Assembly (NCBI GenBank): GCA_003105285.1
Contig: PQAN01000204.1
Span: forward strand, 1,357-13,963
Reading direction: 5' to 3'
From: Methylocystaceae bacterium
Lineage (GTDB): Bacteria; Pseudomonadota; Alphaproteobacteria; Rhizobiales; Beijerinckiaceae
DNA length: 12,607 bases
Shown here: positions 7,306 to 12,607 of the stretch, piece by piece
Layout of the letters: every line of letters begins with the position of its first letter
Numbering within the stretch: the stretch's first letter is position 1
Made by a program: the position numbers and the translations under genes
The notes under the pieces: generated by a model
Database searches by the model: none
What the model was told of the DNA's origin: nothing
What the model saw: only the letters and a program-made list of their open reading frames with translations

Positions 7306-7925
7306 GTGTCGTTCCCTCCGCGCGCGGGAGCGATCCCCGCGATCGTCAACAGCACGTCGTCGACTGCCGACCATCCCATAGCCGATCGCGAAAGGGAACT
7401 CCGGATGGCAGAGATAGAAATCGACCGCGTCCTGCGGCACGAGCAGGCGCTGCAGATCGATCGTCGCGCCGAATCGCGACGACAGAATCTTGATCGTCGC
7501 CTCCTTGCCGAGAGGAGCGCCGCGAAGCGTGCGCGCCGATCGGCGCGGGGGCAGGCTGCGATTTCATCGCCCGGCGCGATAAACAGTCCGTACAGCGATT
7601 CGATGTCGCGCTTCTCGGCGAGGTCGATGAGATCGATACCGATGAGCGCCGCCACGCCGGGCGCGACGGATAGGCCGCCGCCATCGCGAACGGCCGTGAA
7701 GCGTACCGAAAGCCCTCCGGCCGGATCAGTGCGCCGAGCGGACTTCGATGCAGCGGCCCGGCCAGCGCACCGAGCCGACGCAGCGCGTCGCGGGCGCACC
7801 AGTGACCCGCGGCAAATTCGGCGCGGCGCTTCGGCTGGGGCATTCTCCATCGGGCGGGAAACCGTCCGGACGTCCACGCTGACCGTAGCACTGTCCGACC
7901 CGATCAGGGGCAGAGTGTCGGCCTG
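7302..7925 (-). pseudogene. 4'-phosphopantetheinyl transferase (Sfp type), frameshifted
   Basis: Sfp-type enzymes attach the phosphopantetheine arm of CoA to carrier proteins of siderophore, polyketide or lipid synthesis. Family segments appear in order but in different frames. First is RRAEFAAGHWCARDALRRLG, the typical N-terminal region. A second frame has FTAVRDGG followed by GIDLIDLAEKRDIESLYGLF, with the metal-binding D in GIDLID. Then SA(K)EATIKILSSRF, the K-E-x-x-x-K motif, continues into LCHPEFPFAIGYGM in a third frame. It ends VDDVLLTIAGIAP, back in the second frame, with a stop at 7302. The S-A-K-E motif is broken by loss of one A near 7504. At least three frameshifts make it non-functional unless they are sequencing errors. 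Confidence 0.83.
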
Positions 7926-7927
7926 AT

Positions 7928-8106
7928 AGATCAAGCGAGTCCCAGGGATCGATTACCGACGCCCCGGTGTCGTCGAAGTCCGTGTCATTCCGGGTGACGA
8001 CGATGAGATCGTGAACGATCGCCGTCGCCGCGATCGGCCCGCCCACGTCGCTGCGCGGCCGGTTTGCGGCGATCCGGCCCCACTCGATCCAGAGCTGATG
8101 ATCCGC
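7928..8106 (-). pseudogene. VapC-type PIN-domain toxin, C-terminal remnant
   Basis: The frame reads ADHQLWIEWGRIAA, then GGPIAATAIVHDLIVVTRND, then TDFDDTGASVIDPWD. This is the C-terminal part of a PIN-domain ribonuclease toxin (VapC). The N-terminal region with the first catalytic acids is missing, and the usual acidic residue before the G-x-I-A-A-T-A helix appears to be Gly. Homology stops at 8106, where an IS5-type transposase fragment begins on the other strand. After DPWDS the frame runs on without a native stop. No VapB antitoxin is visible. It cannot be active. Confidence 0.75.
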
Positions 8107-8107
8107 A

Positions 8108-8287
8108 ATGCTTCTCGTCGGCCACTGCCTGGGCATTCGTTCAGAACGCCGCCTGTGCGAAGAAGTGCTTCTCAATCTCGCCTATCGCTGGTTCTGCCGT
8201 TTGGGGCTGGACGGCAAGGTCCTAGACCATTCGACGTTTTCCAAGAATCGGCATGACCGTTTTCGCGAGAGCGACATTTTTCGCCAT
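8108..8287 (+). pseudogene. IS5-type transposase fragment (N-terminal DUF772-like region)
   Basis: About 60 codons match the N-terminal part of an IS5-group transposase: MLLVGHCLGIRSERRLCEEV, then NLAYRWFCRLGLDGKV, then DHSTFSKNRH. The block starts at 8108, directly against the VapC remnant, and homology is lost after FRESDIFRH at 8287. The DDE catalytic domain and the rest of the element are absent. It is an insertion-sequence scar, probably left by deletion after insertion into vapC. Confidence 0.8.
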
Positions 8288-8522
8288 CGGTCCGCTCCTC
8301 TCTCCATACCAACGGCGATCTTATCCGATGGTTGCGAGAAGGGCGGGCCATCCCATAATCACAAGCGATTCTGCCGATTCAACTTGTCTTCGGACCGACA
8401 CTGACTCACACGACGATCATGAGCTGGTCCAACGCTATGTGCACGATCCGATCCCTTTTAGTGCTCGTCACGTCCGACCGAAATTTGCGCGAGCCAGTCG
8501 GAGAATACGGCGTCGGCCAGCG
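8288..8522. other. Intergenic debris, no recognised content
   Basis: No open frame here has a recognisable domain. A short plus-strand stretch near 8310-8350 (NGDLIRWLREGRAIP) vaguely recalls a transposase fragment, but I cannot support a call. Confidence 0.4.
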
Positions 8523-9029
8523 TCATGGCGATAACAGACTCAGCGCCGCCGCCACCGGCAGATAGAGGGTGCGCGGCCGCCGGATCAAGGGCGAGAAGCC
8601 GAAGGCCGCATAGAACGCCGCCGCCTTGTCGTCGATGGCGTCGGCAAAGATGGCGTGCGCCCCAATGGGCGCGATCGCGACCGTCTTGATGGCGTCGAAC
8701 AGCAAGGCTTCTCCAAGCCCTTGTCCGGCATAATCGCGATGCCGGCCGAGCCAGCCGATCAGCACCGCCGGAACAGTCGGGTAGCGCGGCAGCTTCTTCG
8801 CCAGCAGCTCGGGAACCTCAGTCAAAGGCACATTGCTGGATGAGAGGGTGTAAAAGCCGACGACTCGGTTCGTTGCGATTTCCCTGGCGACGAAACAGGT
8901 AGCGTATTTGCGCTTCACGTCCTGCGAGACCATCTCGCGGAAGTAAAGATCGATACGGTCGTCGCCGCAGGCGAAATTCGACCGTTTATGCCTCTTCGCC
9001 AGCGGCTCAATGGTAAAACGTGCGCTCAC
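8523..9029 (-). CDS. tacT: GNAT-family toxin (TacT-like tRNA acetyltransferase)
   Basis: TacT-type toxins acetylate the amino group of aminoacyl-tRNA and stop translation. The 168-residue product shows the GNAT fold. Its acetyl-CoA loop is AGQGLG (about 101-106), following the strand VLIGWLGRHRDY. The FYAAFGF segment near the C-terminus has Y140 in the position of the catalytic tyrosine of this family. The N-terminal FACGDDRIDLYF is typical of TacT and AtaT relatives. The start overlaps the upstream antitoxin stop as ATGA, so the two are translationally coupled. It ends normally with no frameshift. The toxin role is family knowledge; the acceptor tRNA cannot be read from sequence. Confidence 0.9.
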   Translation of the reverse strand: MSARFTIEPLAKRHKRSNFACGDDRIDLYFREMVSQDVKRKYATCFVAREIATNRVVGFYTLSSSNVPLTEVPELLAKKLPRYPTVPAVLIGWLGRHRDYAGQGLGEALLFDAIKTVAIAPIGAHAIFADAIDDKAAAFYAAFGFSPLIRRPRTLYLPVAAALSLLSP

Positions 9030-9316
9030 CGGGGCTCGATCAACTCGGCATGACGCTTCGCCGCGCGAAGCAGCCGCTTATTCGGCTTGGGCGGATTGAT
9101 CAACGCCTCGGCGAAGCGGATTTGATCCTCGCGCGCGAGGCGCAGTATCTCGGCATCTTCGACGACGCGCCGGGCGTCCTCGCCAGCGGTGGCGATGAGA
9201 TAGCCGGTCAGCGTCATGCCGCGCAGGCGAGCGGCGCGCTGCATCTGGTCATAGATTTGGACCGGGATGCGTGCTTCCAATCGAGCGGTTTCGGCTTCGG
9301 CGGCGGGCTTGGGCAT
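9026..9316 (-). CDS. tacA: DUF1778 ribbon-helix-helix antitoxin (TacA-like)
   Basis: The 96-residue product has an N-terminal ribbon-helix-helix: the strand TARLEARIP (about 10-18), then helices over IYDQMQRAARLRG and TLTGYLIATAGEDARR. The acidic and then basic C-terminal tail would wrap the GNAT toxin. Such antitoxins neutralise the toxin and, in complex with it, repress their own promoter. ATG 9316 is preceded by GAGGAG, and the palindrome at 9340-9358 lies just upstream. The gene overlaps the toxin start by four bases. Confidence 0.9.
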   Translation of the reverse strand: MPKPAAEAETARLEARIPVQIYDQMQRAARLRGMTLTGYLIATAGEDARRVVEDAEILRLAREDQIRFAEALINPPKPNKRLLRAAKRHAELIEPR

Positions 9317-9339
9317 GGCTGACTCCTCTTCTATATCAC

Positions 9340-9358
9340 ATACGGCATAATGCCGTAT
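9340..9358. promoter_or_regulatory. Palindromic operator of the tacAT-like module
   Basis: ATACGGCAT-A-ATGCCGTAT is a perfect 9-base inverted repeat with a single central base, 23 bases upstream of the antitoxin ATG. It sits beside a -10-like TATAGA reading toward tacA. Position and symmetry fit binding by a ribbon-helix-helix antitoxin dimer and autorepression. This is inference from layout. Confidence 0.7.
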
Positions 9359-9361
9359 AAT

Positions 9362-9541
9362 TCAAGATGTCGCATACTCCTCAATGATCGTTTCCTCGGT
9401 CGGCACAGGACTCCGAATCCGGGTTAACGCGGTGAAGCCTCCAAGGCGATGGCGAGATAATCGTCTCGCCAGCTTGCGATTTTTTCTGCGGAGCTTGATG
9501 GTGGTGCGTCCTCGCTTGGTGGCTTTGCGTTGCGGCTTCAT
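9362..9541 (-). CDS. Small basic ORF, 59 residues, doubtful
   Basis: The frame starts MKPQRKATKRGRTTIKLRR and ends in TEETIIEEYATS, directly upstream of the tacAT operator on the same strand. The first 35 residues are extremely rich in Lys and Arg; the end is acidic. I do not recognise it. The ribosome binding site (GGGG) is weak, and it follows IS21 debris, so it may be a chance frame or a tail of degraded transposase DNA. If translated, it would be a nucleic-acid-binding-like small protein. Confidence 0.25.
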   Translation of the reverse strand: MKPQRKATKRGRTTIKLRRKNRKLARRLSRHRLGGFTALTRIRSPVPTEETIIEEYATS

Positions 9542-9557
9542 GAACCCCAACCGCAGG

Positions 9558-9662
9558 CCGCGGCAGCACGCCGACGCCATAGTGAGGTGTCAGCGCGCCA
9601 TAGGTCCGATTGATCTCGGGGTCGTAGAACGAGGCCTTGTTGACGCCGCTCTTGAGATTATC
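9558..9662 (-). pseudogene. istA: IS21-family IstA transposase remnant
   Basis: About 35 codons encode DNLKSGVNKASFYDPEINRT, then YGALTPHYGVGVLPR. This matches the catalytic-core region of IS21 IstA, where DNLK holds the second catalytic Asp and A-H-Y-G-x-x-x-L-P-A-R-P follows. Homology stops sharply on both sides: upstream at the promoter region of the next plus-strand gene, downstream at the P-A-R-P segment. It is a small scar with no istB beside it. Confidence 0.75.
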
Positions 9663-9672
9663 GCTTGCTCCC

Positions 9673-9703
9673 GCAAATTTTGCACGGCACTTTCCGCTAT
9701 AAC
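9673..9703 (+). promoter_or_regulatory. Putative promoter/operator of the two-gene ImmA module
   Basis: A perfect inverted repeat GCAAA-T-TTTGC covers 9673-9683, and a -10-like TATAAC lies at 9698-9703. The repeat overlaps where a -35 would fall, as expected for an autorepressed promoter, and the XRE protein encoded downstream is a natural candidate repressor. No good -35 is visible, so this is tentative. Confidence 0.35.
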
Positions 9704-9733
9704 GCAAATCGCCTATTCGAGGGGCATTTTTCC

Positions 9734-10372
9734 TTGACCGATCTGAACGTCATCCTCGCGCGCATCACGAAAGAGTTGCCGCGCAACCTGTTCGCCGTCG
9801 CCCGCGAAGAATGGGACGGCGCTTATTTCGAAGCCTCACGTCGCGCGGGAGAGGTCAACCGCTACGATTCACCGGAACGCCGCGAAGTCCTGGGGCGTGA
9901 GCGTCATTGGTGTTCGGAACGCGCCCTGCGGCGCGCGGGCGAAGCGGCGGCAGTCTCGGTCGCGACGCGCGATACCATTCCGACCGGCGGTCGCTATGCC
10001 CTTCTCGTCAGTCCCAGCTTCGTGATCGGACGGGCGAAGCTCGATCGCTACCGGGGCAACGTCAAGCAGGTCAAATATCGCCGACAACTGGCGACGATGA
10101 ACGCGGCGGTTTCGCACCTTCAAGATGATCTGTTTCTCGCGCGGATGCGGGTCCGCGATGACCGGCTGTTCGGCCTGTTTCTGTCGGGCGTGCATCCGAA
10201 ACAACCCGACGTTCCTGCCTTTCTCAACTTCGCAATTCCCAACCACGATTTGAGCGGGTGGGTTTTCAACGAGCCGGTCGAGAACGTGATCGCCGCCTAT
10301 GCTGAGGTCGAACGCCCGGTCGAGCGCATTCCCGATCTGATCAGAGTCGTCCTCAAGAAGCCAGCCTCATAG
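9734..10372 (+). CDS. Unrecognised 212-residue protein paired with an XRE-ImmA protein (candidate toxin or effector)
   Basis: I do not recognise the family. The frame is open from a TTG at 9665, but TTG 9734 has GAGGGG nine bases upstream and lies beyond the -10-like TATAAC, so I take it as the start. The protein is soluble and charged. Its N-terminal helical part (about 1-60) contains EEWDGAYFEASRRAGE. A beta-rich core follows with GGRYALLVSPSFVIGR (about 87-102), then DRLFGLFLSGVHPKQPDVPA and FLNFAIPNHDLSGWVF. I see no nuclease or nucleotide-binding motif I would name. The stop lies eight bases before the ATG of the XRE-ImmA gene, so they form a tight two-gene operon. In such pairs the HTH-metallopeptidase protein usually acts as antitoxin or sensor-repressor, which would make this the toxin or effector. 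That role is inference. Confidence 0.7.
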   Translation: MTDLNVILARITKELPRNLFAVAREEWDGAYFEASRRAGEVNRYDSPERREVLGRERHWCSERALRRAGEAAAVSVATRDTIPTGGRYALLVSPSFVIGRAKLDRYRGNVKQVKYRRQLATMNAAVSHLQDDLFLARMRVRDDRLFGLFLSGVHPKQPDVPAFLNFAIPNHDLSGWVFNEPVENVIAAYAEVERPVERIPDLIRVVLKKPAS

Positions 10373-10380
10373 CCGTCGCC

Positions 10381-11595
10381 ATGAAACAGGGAGTTCCAGG
10401 ATTTTTGCCGGGCCGGTTGTCGGAGGCTCTCGACGCGCGCGGGCTTTCGCAAGTGTCGCTCGCACAATTGATGGGGCGCAGCAGCAGCACATGCGTTTCA
10501 CGCTGGCTACGCGGGGGACAAGCGCCAGAATCAACAACGCTGGGCGAGCTGAGCAAGGCGCTCAATCTACCGACTTCGTATTTTCTCAAAGCGCAGCCCG
10601 AACACGGCACCGCGCCATTTTTCTTCCGGTCAATGGTGGCGGCCACGAAAGCCGCGCGGAACAAGGCGAAGGCGCGCCTGCGTTGGGGACAGGATATCAG
10701 CCTCGCGATTCAAGAGGCCGTCGATCTCCCCGAATGCAACGTGCCGGATCCGATCGGCGCGCGGGATTTTCGAACGCTCAGGGATAAGGACATAGAAAGG
10801 GCCGCGGCGGCCTGCCGTCGTGCATGGGGACTCGGCGACGGCCCGCTATCGGACCTGCATCTGCTGCTTGAAAACAACGGCGTCGTGATCCTGCATGATG
10901 AAATCGGCGCGGCGACAATGGACGGCGTCTCGTCGTGGTCCGCCGTGGATAAGCGCGCTTACATCTACGTCGCAATCGACAAGCCGTTCGCCGTGCGGAC
11001 ACGCTTCAACGTCGCCCACGAACTAGCGCATATCGTGCTGCATCGTCGCGTCGATCAAACGACGCTGACGAAGCCGGAAGAGTTCAAGCTCATCGAGCGT
11101 CAAGCCCATTTGTTCGCAGCGGCGTTTTTGTTGCCCGCCGCGAGTTTCGCGGGCGAGCTGACCACGCCGACGCTCTCGGCGTTCGAAGCGCTGAAGGACC
11201 GTTGGAAAGTTGCGATCGGCGCGATGATCAAACGGTGCAGTACGCTCGGAGTTACGAGCGACGAATATACGCTCCGGCTCTGGAAGCATTACAGCGCTCG
11301 CGGCTGGCGAACGTCCGAACCGCTTGACGACGTTATCGAGGTCGAACAACCACGCATGTTGTCCCGGTCAATCCGACTGCTCGCCGATGAGGGCGGTTGG
11401 ACATTGCCGCAGATCGTCGAAAGCCTACCTTTCTGCTCGAACGATATTGAGCGGCTCGCCTGTCTGCCGCCTGGATTTCTGAGCCTCGCCGCTGCGCCGG
11501 TCATCGAAATGCCGCGCCTCAAACCCGTTGCCGCGCGATCAAGTGGCGCAGCGGAAATTGTCCCTTTTCCTGGCCGGGGACAAAGAGGATCATAG
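10381..11595 (+). CDS. XRE helix-turn-helix fused to ImmA/IrrE zinc metallopeptidase
   Basis: Proteins of this type regulate or cleave a partner in stress, phage or toxin-antitoxin circuits. The 404-residue product has an XRE domain at about 10-70 (LSEALDARGLSQVSLAQLMG, then SRWLRG). A DUF955/ImmA domain covers about 150-255, with the zinc motif HELAH at 213-217 and probable third ligand E239 in LIERQAHLFAAAFLLP. About 150 further residues follow, including a helical stretch near 330-375. The catalytic residues are intact. Length is close to the usual 370-400 for HTH-ImmA fusions. A 7-base inverted repeat (TTGTCCC...GGGACAA, 11558-11583) lies at the very end of the gene without a T run. The IS21 end begins soon after, so the last residues could have been altered by that insertion. 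Confidence 0.88.
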   Translation: MKQGVPGFLPGRLSEALDARGLSQVSLAQLMGRSSSTCVSRWLRGGQAPESTTLGELSKALNLPTSYFLKAQPEHGTAPFFFRSMVAATKAARNKAKARLRWGQDISLAIQEAVDLPECNVPDPIGARDFRTLRDKDIERAAAACRRAWGLGDGPLSDLHLLLENNGVVILHDEIGAATMDGVSSWSAVDKRAYIYVAIDKPFAVRTRFNVAHELAHIVLHRRVDQTTLTKPEEFKLIERQAHLFAAAFLLPAASFAGELTTPTLSAFEALKDRWKVAIGAMIKRCSTLGVTSDEYTLRLWKHYSARGWRTSEPLDDVIEVEQPRMLSRSIRLLADEGGWTLPQIVESLPFCSNDIERLACLPPGFLSLAAAPVIEMPRLKPVAARSSGAAEIVPFPGRGQRGS

Positions 11596-11618
11596 GGCCA
11601 TCCTTTGCAGGAATGCGC

Positions 11619-11708
11619 ATTCCGACGAAGCCGGCCATGCATTCCAATATGGAGCCGGCCACCTGCTCTGGTCCGAAGCCGGCCAGTTCCGATTTGATGT
11701 CGGCCACC
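11619..11708. repeat. Four spaced copies of AGCCGGCCA: terminal repeats of an IS21 element
   Basis: The core AGCCGGCCA occurs at 11629, 11653 and 11677, with a variant TGTCGGCCA at 11698, giving spacings of 24, 24 and 21 bases. ATTCC or a related sequence recurs between copies. They lie just downstream of the istB end. IS21 elements carry several transposase-binding repeats at each end, so this is most likely the istB-side end of the element. The outer tip should lie between about 11555 and 11620, but I cannot fix it. Confidence 0.7.
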
Positions 11709-11762
11709 GGCGTCGTGCTCGCGCAGATCGATTTGGATGATGTTTTCGCGTCGTGGACGCGG

Positions 11763-12086
11763 TCAAGCGTGTTCGAATCTTGCGGGCGCCGAGCGGCGCT
11801 TGCGGAGGCTGTCGCCGGAAAGCTCGATCCGATAGGCGTTATGGATGACGCGGTCGAAGATGGCGTCGGCAATCGTCGGTATGCCGATCATCTTGCGCCA
11901 ACGATCGATCGGAACCTGGCTGGTGATGACGAGGGAGTCGGCGTCGTAGCGGTCCTCGACGATCTCCAGCAGATCGCGCGCCCGGTCGCCGACGAGCGCC
12001 TCCGGCCCCCAATCATCGAGGATCAGCAGCCGCGCGCGTGCGATCTTGCGCAGCAGCAGGCCGCTATCGTCGCTATGACCGAGCCT
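11763..12086 (-). pseudogene. istB: IS21 helper ATPase IstB, C-terminal part
   Basis: IstB is the AAA+ helper of IS21 transposition. The fragment holds the second half of the fold. Walker B is LLILDDWG, then DLLEIVEDRYDADSLVITSQ (sensor-1 region), then ADAIFDRVIHNAYRIELSGD, the usual IstB ending with its conserved D-R-V/L-x-H-N-A. It ends at a natural-looking stop after a basic tail. The N-terminal half with Walker A is missing beyond about 12086, where an IS701-family element begins. An istA gene would be expected further right, beyond that insertion. Confidence 0.85.
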
Positions 12087-12113
12087 CCAGCGATTCATGA
12101 CGACATAGCCTAG

Positions 12114-12182
12114 CATTACAGTTGCATGTTACGGCGATTTCTGACTCACTGGGCCACCATGATTCGGCCCGGGGGTCATGGG
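12114..12182. mobile_element. Left end of an IS701-family insertion sequence
   Basis: The sequence CTAG at 12110-12113 fits the Y-T-A-R target known for IS701 elements. From 12114 (CATTACAGTTGCATGTTACGG) to the transposase start lies about 70 bases that match nothing of istB and should contain the left inverted repeat. The other end is outside the window, so the boundary is inferred. Confidence 0.5.
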
Positions 12183-12607
12183 ATGGCGGGGACTTCGATC
12201 GAGACGACGCTGGAGTTGTGGGCGTCGTCGCTGCGTGATGTGAAACGTCGGATGCATCCGTTGTTCACGCAAGACCGCGTGGCGCGATCGGCAGAAGCTT
12301 TCCTCGACGGCCTTCTCGGCGAAGAGCGGCGCAAGACGGGCTGGATGCGGGCGGAGGCCGCCGGTGATCCGGGGCCGTGGCGACAGCAGGCCGTTCTGGG
12401 CCGGGGACGTTGGGACGCCGATGCGTTGCGCGACATCGTGCGCGACTATGCGCTGGAGACGTTGGCCGACGACGATGCGGTCTTTGTCGTCGATGAGACG
12501 GGCTTTCTGAAGCAGGGCAAGGCATCCTGCGGCGTCGCACGGCAATACACGGGCTCGGCGGGAAAGATCACGAACTGCCAGATCGGCGTTTTCGCTTGCT
12601 ATGTGTC
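12183..12607 (+). CDS. IS701-family transposase (N-terminal 141 residues; runs off right edge)
   Basis: This is a DDE transposase of the IS701 family. The visible part reads TTLELWASSLRDVKRRMHPL, RRKTGWMRAEAAGDPGPWRQ, then FVVDETGFLKQGKASCGVA. D104 in VVDETGF should be the first catalytic aspartate. QYTGSAGKITNCQIGVF follows, a highly conserved family segment. I use ATG 12183 because family homology starts there; in-frame ATGs at 12159 and 12126 fall in the likely terminal repeat. The frame is open to the end of the window with no lesions, so the element may still be active. Confidence 0.9.
   Translation, partial: MAGTSIETTLELWASSLRDVKRRMHPLFTQDRVARSAEAFLDGLLGEERRKTGWMRAEAAGDPGPWRQQAVLGRGRWDADALRDIVRDYALETLADDDAVFVVDETGFLKQGKASCGVARQYTGSAGKITNCQIGVFACYV

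Noticed and set aside
7234..7926. Plus-strand open frame of 230 codons across the PPTase remnant
   Set aside because: It is arginine- and alanine-rich antisense; the minus strand carries the PPTase motifs.
9869..10246. Minus-strand open frame inside the unknown 212-residue gene
   Set aside because: The plus strand has the better start, operon spacing and protein-like composition.
11519..11872. Minus-strand open frame reading VADIKSELAGFGPEQVAG across the IS21 repeats
   Set aside because: The repeated peptide comes from the DNA repeats at the IS21 end; it is not a gene.
12129..12545. Minus-strand open frame opposite the IS701 transposase
   Set aside because: It is antisense to a clear transposase with conserved DDE-family motifs on the plus strand.
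1..12607. CRISPR array or Cas gene accompanying the Tn7-like operon
   Set aside because: I see no regularly spaced direct repeats of CRISPR size and no Cas motif; the only regular array is the short IS21 end repeat.

Overview
The window is GC-rich DNA with alphaproteobacterial codon use and protein families, probably from the Hyphomicrobiales. A methylotroph or methanotroph host is only a guess. It reads as an accessory island: transposition genes, toxin-antitoxin modules, broken chromosomal-type genes and insertion-sequence debris. I see no rRNA, tRNA or CRISPR array.

Region 1 (1-4414, all minus strand) is a Tn7-like transposition operon in the order tnsA, tnsB, tnsC, tniQ. Three genes are complete and TniQ runs off the left edge. 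The genes are packed with TGATG overlaps or a 3-base gap, each behind a good ribosome binding site, so they look co-transcribed and translationally coupled. TnsA would cut the 5' ends, TnsB (DDE) would cut and join the 3' ends, TnsC (AAA+ ATPase) would carry the target signal and TniQ would choose the target.

Region 2 (4415-5298) has no convincing protein gene. It holds an inverted repeat upstream of tnsA, a strong intrinsic terminator facing away from tnsA, and weak repeats that could be part of the transposon end. Next comes an Xre/ParS-type antitoxin gene (5299-5763) with no RES toxin beside it.

Region 3 (5808-8287) is a graveyard. On the minus strand, in transcription order, are the C-terminal part of a VapC toxin, a frameshifted 4'-phosphopantetheinyl transferase, a 55-residue ORF, an apparently intact HXXEE membrane protein, a decayed ABC-transporter ATPase with a stop in its Q-loop, and a histidine-rich tail. 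The VapC remnant abuts an IS5-type transposase fragment almost to the base.

Region 4 (8523-9359) is an intact TacA/TacT-type module (DUF1778 antitoxin and GNAT toxin) with a perfect 19-bp palindrome just upstream as the likely operator.

Region 5 (9362-11595) begins with a small basic ORF and an IS21 IstA remnant. A plus-strand pair follows: an unrecognised 212-residue protein and a 404-residue fusion of an XRE helix-turn-helix to an ImmA/IrrE metallopeptidase. This pair is the best candidate for an undescribed toxin-antitoxin or defence system in the window.

Region 6 (11619-12607) has the end of an IS21 element with four regularly spaced repeats, the C-terminal part of its IstB ATPase, and an IS701-family transposase running off the right edge. 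The IS701 element seems to have inserted at a CTAG site inside the IS21 element.
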